Shown: positions 8,758 to 20,446 of the stretch, in pieces | Layout: each line of letters starts with the position of its first letter | Numbering within the stretch: the first letter of the stretch is position 1 | Assembly: GCF_003206695.1 (NCBI RefSeq) | Contig: NZ_PZJN01000003.1 | Location: 1-52,975 of the forward strand | DNA length: 52,975 nt | Reading direction: 5' to 3' | Source: Salinicola halophyticus | GTDB lineage: Bacteria > Pseudomonadota > Gammaproteobacteria > Pseudomonadales > Halomonadaceae | Made by a program: the position numbers and the translations under genes | Notes under the pieces: generated by a model | What the model saw: only the letters and a program-made list of their open reading frames with translations | Databases searched by the model: none | Told to the model about the DNA's origin: nothing

Positions 8758-9279
8758 ATGGCGTTGCTGGGTTTTCTGTCGGTGGCAGTACTGTTGATCC
8801 TGTCACCGATGGTGTGGTTACGCCCCAGTCGGTGCGAAGCAACCCGCGGGCAGCTGCGGCGCTACGTCAAGGCCAATGGCGGCGAGCTGAACTTCACCAA
8901 GGCGCCGATGGCGATGCCGAACATCGCGCTGATGGGGTATCGGCTGCGCTATCCCGGTACGGCGTCGGGCAGCGATTTCACCCTGGTCCGCAATGAAGTC
9001 GCCAGTGGAGCGCTGGAAGCGGCGACGGACCAGTGGCGCTGGCGGCAGGCCCCGTTGCCGTCTCTGGATGCCGAACGGCGGGAAGCTCTCGAGCAGTGGC
9101 TGGATCGCTTGCCGGCAGACGCTTTGATCGTCGAGTCGGGCAAGCATACGCTGTGCGTCTGGTGGCAGGAGGCAATGGGCCTCGAGCGTTTCCAGCAGGA
9201 TTGGGCAAGCTGGCTCGCCATGCGCGATACGCTGGCCGGGAGTGGCAGACGTGCAGAAGTGCCTGTCAGTCCGCGTTGA
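8758..9279 (+). CDS. Membrane-anchored conserved hypothetical protein
   Basis: This 173-residue protein begins with one hydrophobic segment (LLGFLSVAVLLILSPMVWL, residues 3-21), followed by a Pro-Ser-Arg turn and a soluble domain of about 150 residues rich in Trp, Arg and Leu. The positive charges after the helix suggest a cytoplasmic C-terminal domain. Similar short single-helix proteins occur in pseudomonads and relatives and are sometimes loosely labelled YajC-like, but I see no real YajC features and assign no function. AAGGAG about ten bases before ATG 8758 supports the start. TAGAAT at 8677-8682 may be a -10 element, without a clear -35. It converges with the SlyA-type gene. Confidence 0.7.
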   Translation: MALLGFLSVAVLLILSPMVWLRPSRCEATRGQLRRYVKANGGELNFTKAPMAMPNIALMGYRLRYPGTASGSDFTLVRNEVASGALEAATDQWRWRQAPLPSLDAERREALEQWLDRLPADALIVESGKHTLCVWWQEAMGLERFQQDWASWLAMRDTLAGSGRRAEVPVSPR

Positions 9280-9321
9280 GTGTCAGGGCTCTCGAGAAAC
9301 CCTGAGGCGGGGAGCGTCCTG

Positions 9322-9342
9322 AAAGGGCAGCGGGCGCCCTTT
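9322..9342. terminator. Short hairpin in the gap before the SlyA-type gene
   Basis: AAAGGGC (9322-9328) and GCCCTTT (9336-9342) can form a 7-bp stem in the 242-base gap between two convergent genes. No T run follows on either strand, so termination is only a guess. Nothing else was recognised in the gap. Confidence 0.3.
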
Positions 9343-9521
9343 AGGGGGCGAGTCGCGATCCAGGCGGCAATCGCGGTGGAGGTACAGGTCGCGTTGAGGA
9401 ACGACGAGTTCGTTGCAGGCATTCCGCACCACCCTCCCTGGGGTGCGTGAGTGCCGCACGAGAGCGCCGTATGTAAGTGGCGTGCGTAAGAATAACCACT
9501 GAAGCACGAACCTGGCCGTGA

Positions 9522-9974
9522 TCAGCTGGCCTTGGCTTGCTCGCTCTGGCGCTGAAGGTCCATACCATTTCGCTCGATGCGATCCAGCATGCTTTCGAAG
9601 GTATCGATTTCCTGCTGCGTGAACCCGCCGAGCATCTCTTCGCGGACTTCATTGACGATTTCCTCGATCTTCTCGAGCAAGGGCGTCGCATCGTTGGTCA
9701 GATGCAGCCGTTTGGTGCGCCGATCCTCGGCGCAGGGGCGGCGCTCGATCAGATTCTGCTCGGCGAGCTGATCCAATGTACGGACCAGCGAGGGCGCTTC
9801 GACGCCGATGGCTCGCGCCAGGTCGCACTGCGCCTGCCCCCCGCCCATGTTTCGCAGGTTCCAGAGCGTCACCCAGCGCGTCTGGGTCAACCCCAGCGGC
9901 GCCAAGCGTTCATCGATGACAGCGCGCCAGAGTCGTGGCAGGCGTGCCAGTTTAAAGCCGATATGCTGTGCCAT
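9522..9974 (-). CDS. slyA: MarR/SlyA-type transcriptional regulator
   Basis: This 150-residue winged-helix regulator resembles E. coli/Salmonella SlyA along its length: ARLPRLWRAVIDERLAPLGL at the dimerisation helix, LTQTRWVTLWNL, and the recognition region IGVEAPSLVRTLDQLAE, where SlyA reads IGIEQPSLVRTLDQLEE. The wing ends in the family hallmark AEDRRTKRLHLT. SlyA proteins bind as dimers to palindromes, often countering H-NS-type silencing of accessory genes, and are released by small phenolic ligands. AGGTAA before the ATG at 9974 serves as the ribosome-binding site. The DUF5924 gene lies 77 bases upstream on the same strand, so the two may be cotranscribed. Its targets cannot be deduced here. 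Confidence 0.85.
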   Translation of the reverse strand: MAQHIGFKLARLPRLWRAVIDERLAPLGLTQTRWVTLWNLRNMGGGQAQCDLARAIGVEAPSLVRTLDQLAEQNLIERRPCAEDRRTKRLHLTNDATPLLEKIEEIVNEVREEMLGGFTQQEIDTFESMLDRIERNGMDLQRQSEQAKAS

Positions 9975-10051
9975 AGCGGATTACCTGAATCGTGAACGTC
10001 CTAACATTCTCCAAAGCGGCGCAGGATAATGCAAGCCGCAATGATTGGCGA

Positions 10052-11188
10052 TTAGTCGCCCTTTTCTTTACCGCTTCCTAATAGATGGCGAATATTCCAT
10101 CCCGGAATGCCCGGTGGGCGCTGGATATTGCCGTCCGCCAGCGTGGCACTGGCGTCATCGGAAACGGTAAAACGGATGCTTCCGATACGCTGGCCAGTCT
10201 GCGTCACCACGTCCACCTGCCAGCGTCCCGCCACTTCGCCGGAGAAATTCTGCTTGTGAGTCCAGGCGCGGTAGCCCTCATCACGACCGCCACGGATGAC
10301 CAGCGCAATACGTTCCACCACTGCGTCGTCATGGCGCCATACGTGATAGATCTTTTCGCGCAGCCCACGCGGCGCGCGAATGGCGGTGTAGACGAAGAGC
10401 CCGCGAGACTCGAGTGCCTGCGGTGTCAGCGTCATGCTCCCCCTTGGCTGACGTGCCGCGGTGTCGAAGCTCGGCGAAAGCGCGCTCCCGGACAACCATA
10501 GCGTGGCCGGCGGAATCCAGGTTCGTGCACTCCAGGCAGTCCCGCCCAGCACCATCAGCAGACCGATCATCGCCAGCCAGCGGGTGATGCCGGCAGGTTT
10601 CAACAGACCGATGACACTGGGCAGGCTGAAGAACATCATGGCCAGTATCGACAGGATCAGACTTTCGCCGGTGGTCAGGCTCAGCATGATCGGTAGTGTC
10701 ACCAGCATGACCACGAAGACGCACAGCGCATGGAGCAGGAAGTAGAGCCAGCGGTGACGGTTGGATAACCCGAAATACACGGGATCCAGGATTGCCAGGA
10801 TCGAGCAGGCGATGAGCAGCCCGGTAAACAGCGCTTGGCCGCTCGTCCAGATGGTGGTGGCGAGAAAGAACGGCAGGCAGAAGAACAGCGTCTCCTGGTG
10901 GACCATCTGGGCGATGAAGGTTGCCGCCGCCCGAGGCAGAGCGACATTTCGGCCTCGCCGCGACAACCATTTGCTGGCGATACTTTCGACGATCAACAAA
11001 ACCCAGGTCAGCACCAGCCCCAGCGCCAGTACGCCACCCAGCCACTGCTGTCGATTGACCAGAAAGAAGCCCAGCAGACCCAGTACGAAGGCGATCGGTG
11101 GCCAGAGCCAGTGATAGCGGCGCAAGCGTGCGACGGTGGGCTCGAGCCAAGCGAGTTTCGCAGGAATCGCGGGGTGCTTCTCGGCCAC
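10052..11188 (-). CDS. DUF5924/DUF2914 inner-membrane protein
   Basis: This 378-residue protein has about seven hydrophobic segments between residues 30 and 235, then a soluble C-terminal domain. That domain reads like DUF2914: IYHVWRHDDAVVERIALVI, GYRAWTHKQNF and GRWQVDVVTQTGQRIGSIRF, a small beta-sandwich usually facing the periplasm. The N-terminal membrane part fits DUF5924, common in halomonads and marine gammaproteobacteria. No enzymatic role is established. The start is GTG 11188 with AAGGAG eight bases upstream. The first three 17-bp tandem repeats of the region lie just upstream of its start. It is divergent from fadBA. Confidence 0.8.
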   Translation of the reverse strand: MAEKHPAIPAKLAWLEPTVARLRRYHWLWPPIAFVLGLLGFFLVNRQQWLGGVLALGLVLTWVLLIVESIASKWLSRRGRNVALPRAAATFIAQMVHQETLFFCLPFFLATTIWTSGQALFTGLLIACSILAILDPVYFGLSNRHRWLYFLLHALCVFVVMLVTLPIMLSLTTGESLILSILAMMFFSLPSVIGLLKPAGITRWLAMIGLLMVLGGTAWSARTWIPPATLWLSGSALSPSFDTAARQPRGSMTLTPQALESRGLFVYTAIRAPRGLREKIYHVWRHDDAVVERIALVIRGGRDEGYRAWTHKQNFSGEVAGRWQVDVVTQTGQRIGSIRFTVSDDASATLADGNIQRPPGIPGWNIRHLLGSGKEKGD

Positions 11189-11530
11189 GGGCCAGGCTCC
11201 TTACGTGAAAGACGAAATTGCGTGAAAGACGAAATTGCGTGAAAGACGAGAGACCGTAAAACAGCGTAATGATCGCCGTGTCTCCAGTCATCGAATCGCG
11301 GCCATTCTAGCGGTGAAGCGCCGCTCTGCGCGACGCCAACAAGCCGGCTCGGTCGCGATGGTGGGTTTACGCTGGCGGGAACAGCGCTGGCAGTGCAGGA
11401 TCGAGACTTTGGTTGAGCTTGACGAGACCCCGGTAGCCCCGCAAGCTCTGCCATATTCAAACAGTCGTATGATTCGTCCCGCCGGAGTCATCGCGGGGCG
11501 TTCTTTGTAGCCATGGCACGGAGACCCCCC
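11189..11530. other. Divergent intergenic region, DUF5924 gene / fadBA
   Basis: This 342-base stretch must hold promoters for both directions. It contains a 17-bp tandem repeat near the DUF5924 start, a TTGACG hexamer at 11419, a TATGAT hexamer at 11468, and a CCCGC/GCGGG hairpin (11478-11482 and 11493-11497) just before the fadB ribosome-binding site. The hexamers are not correctly spaced to each other. I saw no obvious FadR or PsrA site and no gene. Confidence 0.45.
11204..11249 (+). repeat. 17-bp tandem direct repeat, about 2.7 copies
   Basis: The unit CGTGAAAGACGAAATTG occurs perfectly at 11204-11220 and 11221-11237, and its first 12 bases recur at 11238-11249. It starts 16 bases upstream of the GTG of the DUF5924 gene, so it lies in that gene's leader or promoter. 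Confidence 0.9.
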
Positions 11531-14916
<3,386 letters not shown>

Positions 14917-14946
14917 GAAAAGGGCTGCGCTCGATCATACTGTGTT

Positions 14947-15005
14947 GAAAATCAACTTAAGGTGCTCATTTACGTCCCGTAAACTCCGCTCTTTCGTTGA
15001 TTTTC
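14947..15005. repeat. Nested inverted repeat downstream of fadA
   Basis: Outer arms GAAAATCAAC (14947-14956) and GTTGATTTTC (14996-15005) are perfect 10-bp complements. Inside them lies a second palindrome, TTTACG-TCC-CGTAAA (14969-14983). The element is 30 bases past fadA and separate from the terminator at 15058. It resembles a dispersed intergenic repeat or a bidirectional regulatory stem rather than a simple terminator. Confidence 0.75.
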
Positions 15006-15057
15006 GCCTTGTCTGATCGTCGCTCGCCAATTTTCTTTCAACTTGGTTGAACCGATA

Positions 15058-15088
15058 CCGCCTCGCATTGCGCGAGGCGGCGTTTTTT
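15058..15088 (+). terminator. Rho-independent terminator of fadBA
   Basis: CCGCCTCGC (15058-15066) pairs perfectly with GCGAGGCGG (15072-15080) around a 5-base loop, followed by CG and six T. It is oriented to end the fadBA transcript and lies before the convergent ldcA-type gene. Confidence 0.92.
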
Positions 15089-15129
15089 CGAGCTGATCGC
15101 GTCACTTTGGCTGACGTGGCGCGAGAGAT

Positions 15130-16017
15130 TCAGTTCAAGAAATGGAGTCGATTAGCGTCAATGCGTGCCTTCGACCCATAGCGCCAGGGGAGGTTGTCGC
15201 GGCCATGGCCGATCGGCAGGCCCGTGTACAGCGGCAAACCCCGGGGGGCCAGCCACGTCTCGAGCAGCGTCTCGATCCGCAGATCACCGTAGGGTATGCA
15301 GCCTTCGAACGTGCCGAGGCAGACCGCAGCAGCGTCATCCAGCGCGCCCGAATAGACCAACTGCCACAGGTCGCGCTCCAGTCGATAGAACGGTTCGCCG
15401 ACATCCTCGAGAATGACGATCGCCCCAGGCGGCGCGCGAAACGCCAACGGGGTACCGGCGACACTGGCCAGCGTCGCCAGATTGCCGCCGACCATGGGCC
15501 CCTCGATGGGGGCCGTCTCCAGTGTCGGAGAGACGGATGTCAGCGCCACGCTCTCGGGCGTCTGGCCTCCGAGCAGGGCGAGCAGGGCCTGGAAGTCGCG
15601 TTGGCCGGCGGCGCGAAGATCGGCGTCCTCGGCGTTGAGCTTCACTCCCTCTTTCATGACTGGGCCATGGATGGCGGGTAACCCGTGACGATAGCACTGG
15701 TCCAGCAGCACGCTCAGGTCGGAGTAGCCGATCAAGGGTTTGCAGGCGAGGCGAGACCAGTCGATTTCGGTGGCCAGATGGGCGCAGCCATAACCTCCGC
15801 GAACGGCCCACACCGCATCGGTGTCCGGGTCCGCGTAGGCAGCATAAAGCCCCTGCAGACGGTGAGCCGTATCGCCGGCCAGATAGCGGGTCGGATTCTG
15901 CAGCTGTCGGGGGAAGCGGACGTCGATGCCCAGGAGCTGCAAGGCTTGAGCAGCTTGCTCGAGTATCTCGGGGCGGGTAAAGGAGGCTGGGGCGATCAAG
16001 CTGAAAGTCAGGGACAT
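15130..16017 (-). CDS. ldcA: LD-carboxypeptidase (peptidase S66, murein tetrapeptide)
   Basis: S66 family LD-carboxypeptidases remove the terminal D-alanine from murein tetrapeptides during cytoplasmic peptidoglycan recycling. The nucleophile serine is Ser99 in IGYSDLSVLL, preceded by the RGGYGCAHL segment (about 73-81) that shapes the pocket. The downstream ILEDVGEPFYRLERDL carries the conserved Glu, and LPIGHGRDNLPWRYG carries the catalytic His. At 295 residues it is a normal length. No strong ribosome-binding site precedes the ATG at 16017, but the N-terminus fits the family. No signal peptide is seen, in line with a cytoplasmic enzyme. It follows the GGDEF-EAL gene on the same strand after 186 bases. 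Confidence 0.9.
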   Translation of the reverse strand: MSLTFSLIAPASFTRPEILEQAAQALQLLGIDVRFPRQLQNPTRYLAGDTAHRLQGLYAAYADPDTDAVWAVRGGYGCAHLATEIDWSRLACKPLIGYSDLSVLLDQCYRHGLPAIHGPVMKEGVKLNAEDADLRAAGQRDFQALLALLGGQTPESVALTSVSPTLETAPIEGPMVGGNLATLASVAGTPLAFRAPPGAIVILEDVGEPFYRLERDLWQLVYSGALDDAAAVCLGTFEGCIPYGDLRIETLLETWLAPRGLPLYTGLPIGHGRDNLPWRYGSKARIDANRLHFLN

Positions 16018-16203
16018 GAGGCGTCACGAATCGGCGTCGGAAATGGGGATGCTCGTCACGTTACGTCAGCACAGCTCGCGATGCCATCGCTTCGAGCGCT
16101 TCCTTCTGGCTCTGCTTTTATTCGGGTTCTCTGTGACGGCTTTTCAGCGATGCATTTGCGATTGAGGGCCATTGAGGGGCATCGTCCACGAGTCTCTCTG
16201 TCG

Positions 16204-18330
16204 TCAGTCACCGAGTTTGTCGAGCAATTGCTCCAGACTCATCGGGCGCCCCAGCCAATAGCCCTGATACTGCTTCACGCCCAGGGTCTGCAGCAGCTGC
16301 CACTGTTCGCCGGTTTCGACGCCTTCGGCGACGGTATCCATGCCGAGCATATCGCACAGCCCGACGATACCTGCCAGCAAATGGCGAGCGCGCGGATCCA
16401 CTTCGAGATCGCTCATGAAGCTGCGATCGATCTTGATGGTGTCGAAAGGCAGTCGCTTGAGATAGCCCAACGATGAATAACCGGCGCCAAAATCATCCAT
16501 CGCGACACGGAAGCCCTGACGCCTGAGATGTTCGATTCGGGTTTCCGGGGCATACGTGTTCTCCAGAAAAACGGACTCCGTCACTTCAAGTTCAAGCTGA
16601 TCGACGCTGATGGCATGACGCCGACAGGCGTCGCAGAGCGTATCGAGCAGGCTATCGTCCATCACATGTAACGCAGAAATATTGACCGCCACCGGCAACG
16701 GATTGCCCAATGCGGCGAGACGCGCGGCATACTCGGCAGCCCGATCGATGGCCAGATTGCCCAGCGCAGTGGCCATACCGTTGCGTTCGGCGAGCGGTAC
16801 GAAGGTATCGGGGGGAACCTGACCATATTCGAGGGTCTTCCAGCGCGCCAATAGTTCGGCGCCGATCATGCGGCTGTGGCTATCGAACTTGGGCTGAACG
16901 ACGAAATCGAGCGTCCCCTCGGCGATCGCCTCCCGCAGGAGGGAAAGCATCGACATTTGCTCCAGATTGTGATGCTTCAGCTTTTCATGATAAGTGACGA
17001 TCGCGTTCTTGCCCTGGTCCTTGGCCGCATACATGGCGAGGTCGGCGTGCCTGAGCAATGTCTCGCCGTCACGGCCATTTCGCGGTGCATGGACGATACC
17101 GATGCTGGCGGTAACGCTGATCTGATGGCCGCCGATCACCATCGGATGAGACAGCGCTTCGAGTAGGCGCAGCGCGATCCTGTCGACCAGCGGGGTGTCG
17201 CTTCCCATGTCGATGATCGCCACGAACTCGTCGCCGCCCCAGCGGGCGACCAGGTCCTTGCTGCGCAGCGTGGCGCGCAGGCGTTTGACCATGATTTTCA
17301 GCAGAATATCGCCCGCTTGGTGACCCAGCGAATCATTGATGTGTTTGAATCCATCCAGATCGATGAACAGCAGGGCGAGCCCATCATCGGTCGAGAGTCG
17401 GGAAAGCCGTCGATTCAACGTCTGCTGTAGCGTCGCCCGATTGGGCAGTTGGGTCAGGGCGTCGATTCTGGCGAGCTGCTCGAGTTCGCGCTCGGAACGC
17501 TTGCGAGCCGAGATGTCCCGTAGCACGGCGATGTAGCGGACCAGGCCGGTCCCATCCAGCGTGAACTGGCTGAGCGTTAGCTCGACCGGAATGGCGGGGG
17601 CTCCCTCGATATGAAAGGTGCCCTCATGGTGCTGCAAGCGATCGTTGGCAACCGCCGTTGCAGGATCGCCGTGCAGGACATCGGCCTCGATGTAATGTTG
17701 CAAAGTCTGGCCGAGTATCGCGTCGAGAGGCAGCCCGCCGAGCTGGTTGAAGGCATCGTTGGTTTCCAGAATGTGCCACTGTTCGTCCACCACCAGCATG
17801 GGGTCACGCGACGCCACGAAGGCGTGAGCCTTGACGCTATCCACGCTGCGCCGGTCGCGCGACTCTTCGATGATTTCCCAGGTGCCGGTGGCGGAGACCG
17901 GCAGAGCGTCAACGTCCCGCGCCGTAATCGCGCCTCGAACATGCCATCGGACCGAGGGAGTTCTGGCGTCGGGTTGTATCAGCGTGTCGATTCGATCCTG
18001 GTGGCCGTCATTGAGCCGGCGCCACAGCGCGATCAGGCGCCGTCGCTCCGGCGGTGGCGTCGACTTCAGCAATCCCCACGAATCGATGCGCAGATAGTCA
18101 TCTTCATCTTCGGGCGTCGTCGTCACGCTGCCGAACAGCAAGCTGCGATCGGGCGCGGACCATCGCCAGTAGGACACCTGGGCTGCCATCATGGCTTCCA
18201 GAGCCAGTTGCCGATGACTTGTAGGCAAGACCGACAAGTGGCCATCGATCGGTACGGTCACTACCGCCTCTTCGTCGGCGGGATCGGGTTCCTGCGCTGA
18301 TGCGCTCTCGGATTCGTCGGTACTGGACAT
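16204..18330 (-). CDS. PAS-GGDEF-EAL cyclic-di-GMP signalling protein
   Basis: This 708-residue protein has a poorly conserved N-terminal region (to about 165), a PAS domain (about 165-285, DPMLVVDEQWHILETNDAF), a GGDEF domain (about 285-445) with an intact ARWGGDEF active site near 365, and an EAL domain (about 465-708). The EAL signature is ELLAR, keeping the essential Glu. DDFGAGYSSLGYLKRLP, IKIDRSF and AEGVET are present, so both cyclase and phosphodiesterase activity are possible. There is no membrane segment, so it is probably a soluble sensor. GAGG nine bases before ATG 18330 is preferred to the ATG at 18369, which lacks a site. It lies 3' of the type I secretion operon and MAPEG gene on the same strand. 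Confidence 0.9.
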   Translation of the reverse strand: MSSTDESESASAQEPDPADEEAVVTVPIDGHLSVLPTSHRQLALEAMMAAQVSYWRWSAPDRSLLFGSVTTTPEDEDDYLRIDSWGLLKSTPPPERRRLIALWRRLNDGHQDRIDTLIQPDARTPSVRWHVRGAITARDVDALPVSATGTWEIIEESRDRRSVDSVKAHAFVASRDPMLVVDEQWHILETNDAFNQLGGLPLDAILGQTLQHYIEADVLHGDPATAVANDRLQHHEGTFHIEGAPAIPVELTLSQFTLDGTGLVRYIAVLRDISARKRSERELEQLARIDALTQLPNRATLQQTLNRRLSRLSTDDGLALLFIDLDGFKHINDSLGHQAGDILLKIMVKRLRATLRSKDLVARWGGDEFVAIIDMGSDTPLVDRIALRLLEALSHPMVIGGHQISVTASIGIVHAPRNGRDGETLLRHADLAMYAAKDQGKNAIVTYHEKLKHHNLEQMSMLSLLREAIAEGTLDFVVQPKFDSHSRMIGAELLARWKTLEYGQVPPDTFVPLAERNGMATALGNLAIDRAAEYAARLAALGNPLPVAVNISALHVMDDSLLDTLCDACRRHAISVDQLELEVTESVFLENTYAPETRIEHLRRQGFRVAMDDFGAGYSSLGYLKRLPFDTIKIDRSFMSDLEVDPRARHLLAGIVGLCDMLGMDTVAEGVETGEQWQLLQTLGVKQYQGYWLGRPMSLEQLLDKLGD

Positions 18331-18466
18331 GGAATCGGGCCTCGGTCGCGATGGAAAGACAGCAGGCATTCACGAGCGGTGACTCGAAGACCTTTCATCG
18401 GCCCGAGGCATCAGAACTTGAAGTCTGCTCTTGCTCAGTCGTCGCCGATAGCCCCCAGGGAGGCGA

Positions 18467-18491
18467 CCACGGGCTCGGCGAACGCCCGTGG
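18467..18491. terminator. GC-rich hairpin after the MAPEG gene
   Basis: CCACGGGC (18467-18474) and GCCCGTGG (18484-18491) form an 8-bp stem with a 9-base loop, just past the 3' end of the MAPEG gene on the minus strand. No T tract follows, so it is only a possible terminator or transcript-stabilising stem. Confidence 0.4.
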
Positions 18492-18509
18492 CCCACGGTT
18501 AGAGGGTCT

Positions 18510-18899
18510 CTACAGGAACGCCGTGGCAAACAGGCACAGCACCGCGACCAGACTCACGCAAAAGATGGCCGAACGCAGCGTTGCGAGATTCATGGCATAG
18601 CAGAGCCCATGTCCAATGCGAGCCAGCACGAAAACGATGCAGGCAACGTCTGCCAGCCAACCGCCACCCGTCGTCGTCTGCACGGCAACGATTCCGGCCG
18701 TGAACAGTGCCAGCGCCTCCCAGGCATTGCTCTGTGCCGCCCACAATCGGGCACCTTTACCCTCCATCTGCGCATATTGCTGGCGCGGGTGTTGATTATC
18801 CAGATGACCAAATTCCCGGCGCCTGACGCTGCTGCCCCAGAAGGCCAGCCAGAAAGGTAGCAGCGCGGTTATCAGCAGGCACCACAGCGGTAGATTCAT
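18510..18899 (-). CDS. MAPEG family membrane protein
   Basis: This 129-residue protein has four hydrophobic helices and the MAPEG signature around RLWAAQSNAWEALALFTAGI (about 51-70), plus the later LARIGHGLCYAMNLATLRS segment. MAPEG proteins are small integral membrane enzymes related to glutathione transferases and eicosanoid synthases; bacterial members are mostly uncharacterised and may detoxify lipid peroxides. GAGGA five bases before ATG 18899 decides the start over two upstream in-frame ATGs. It lies 110 bases downstream of the TolC-type gene on the same strand, with no clear terminator between, so it may be read with the secretion operon. A functional link is not evident. Confidence 0.85.
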   Translation of the reverse strand: MNLPLWCLLITALLPFWLAFWGSSVRRREFGHLDNQHPRQQYAQMEGKGARLWAAQSNAWEALALFTAGIVAVQTTTGGGWLADVACIVFVLARIGHGLCYAMNLATLRSAIFCVSLVAVLCLFATAFL

Positions 18900-19009
18900 T
18901 GCCATCCTCTTGATTGCCACTGTCGAACCGGATCGTTCGACATCTTGTCATCAAGGTAGCAGATCACTCTGTGGCTGTACGCGATCGCGAGTGCGACAGC
19001 GACGCAGGC

Positions 19010-20446
19010 TCACCCGGCGCGGTTGGAAGAGGTATGCTCGACGCGAGCCAGGATGGCGGCCACATCCGTCAGTGCCGAGGTATCGAGTTGCCCCACAGCG
19101 GCCGCGAGATAAGTGCGATCCTTGAGATAGAGACACAGCGTCTCGATGAAACGGATACGGAGATCGTAGAGCGAGGAGCGAGCGTCGAGAACATCGACCA
19201 GGTCTCTCAGACCGAGGGACTCACCGCGAATCGCCGCCTGCAGGAACAAACTGCCGGATTCGACCGAGCGCTGCAGCGCCTCGATCTGGCGAAGGTCGCC
19301 CTGCATGCTGAGGAGTCGCTTGCGAACTTCCTGCTGGGCGAGGCGCTGCTCGTTTTCCACCGCTACGGTGCCGGCCATGGCCGTCAGTTCGCCCTGTCGA
19401 ATGCTGGCGGAGGTGTAGCCGCCCTGATAGATCGGCAGGTTCATCTCGATACTGGCGGTGAGGTCGTTGCTCGTTCTGAGCGCATCGTTGCTGTCGACAT
19501 CGCTGTAGCCGACGACCAGATTGAGCTCGGGATAGCGCGTGGCGCCGCGGACGTCGGTATCGATCTGCGCCACCCGCTGCTGCTCGGCTGCCAGACGCAC
19601 CTGGACGTTGTCCTGGGTCTGTGCCAGCCAACTTTCGAGCGGGCGGGCTTCCGGGGCGATGTCCAGCTTCTCCGGGGTGTCGATCAACGCAGGATCAAAG
19701 CTCAGCGCGGTGCCGGACAGGCGTTCGAGATCGCTTAGCGCATTGGCGAGATCATTCTCCGCCGAGGTCTGATCGGCTACCGCCTGGTCGAGCCGCGACC
19801 GGGATTCCAGCAGATTGATCCGATCGCCGATGCCCAGGTCATAGGCGCGCTGGGCCTGACGCTGCTGCAGTACCAGCGATTCCCGCTGAGCGATCAGCAA
19901 GCCCAGTTTGCGAGAGGCCTGATAGGCATCGAGATAGGTTTCCACTACCTTGACCGCCAGATCGCGCTCGGCGACCGCCACCTTCAACGTTGCGGCATCC
20001 ATCTGAGCATGTGCTTTACCGACCCGTCGCCAGCGTTCCAGACTGAATAGCGGCTGGGTCATTCGCAGCTCCCAACTGGTGTCTCTCGTCTTGCCGGCAA
20101 CGCGATCGTCGTAGACCTCGTCAGGGTAGTCACCGGGGTTTTTGGTATAGATGTTGTCGGCATCCGTGTAGCGATAGGCGGCAGTGGCGTCGAGCCGAGG
20201 GCGCAATCCGGCCTGTGCCATCGGCACCTCCTGAGCCACCGACTGGCTGTCCAGTCGCTGGCTCTGCAGGCCGCTGTCGTAGCTCAACGCTCGGGCGACC
20301 AGCTCGGAGAGCGACGGTAACGGGGTCGGCGTGGTGCTATTCGATTCGGGTACCGGCGACGTGATGTCGAGCGGTTGAGCCTGTGCGGTGGCGGTGAGTG
20401 CGGCAAGGCAGCCGGTCAGCATCCATCGATGAATCGTCTTCATCAT
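19010..20446 (-). CDS. TolC-type outer-membrane channel of type I secretion system
   Basis: This is the outer-membrane efflux component of a type I secretion system. The N-terminal signal peptide is MMKTIHRWMLTGCLAALTA followed by TAQAQ, with cleavage expected near residues 22-24. The mature part has the two OEP repeats: Leu/Ala-rich helical stretches (LKVAVAERDLAVKVVETYLD, about 155-175; a second set after about 345) and beta segments such as ELRMTQPLFS and IEMNLPIYQGG. At 478 residues it matches PrtF/TolC. The AggA/TolC-like AYDLGIGDRINLLESRS segment is present. Its ATG at 20446 overlaps the TGA of the adaptor gene by four bases. It is the third gene of the ABC-HlyD-TolC operon divergent from the two exoproteins. 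Confidence 0.9.
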   Translation of the reverse strand: MMKTIHRWMLTGCLAALTATAQAQPLDITSPVPESNSTTPTPLPSLSELVARALSYDSGLQSQRLDSQSVAQEVPMAQAGLRPRLDATAAYRYTDADNIYTKNPGDYPDEVYDDRVAGKTRDTSWELRMTQPLFSLERWRRVGKAHAQMDAATLKVAVAERDLAVKVVETYLDAYQASRKLGLLIAQRESLVLQQRQAQRAYDLGIGDRINLLESRSRLDQAVADQTSAENDLANALSDLERLSGTALSFDPALIDTPEKLDIAPEARPLESWLAQTQDNVQVRLAAEQQRVAQIDTDVRGATRYPELNLVVGYSDVDSNDALRTSNDLTASIEMNLPIYQGGYTSASIRQGELTAMAGTVAVENEQRLAQQEVRKRLLSMQGDLRQIEALQRSVESGSLFLQAAIRGESLGLRDLVDVLDARSSLYDLRIRFIETLCLYLKDRTYLAAAVGQLDTSALTDVAAILARVEHTSSNRAG

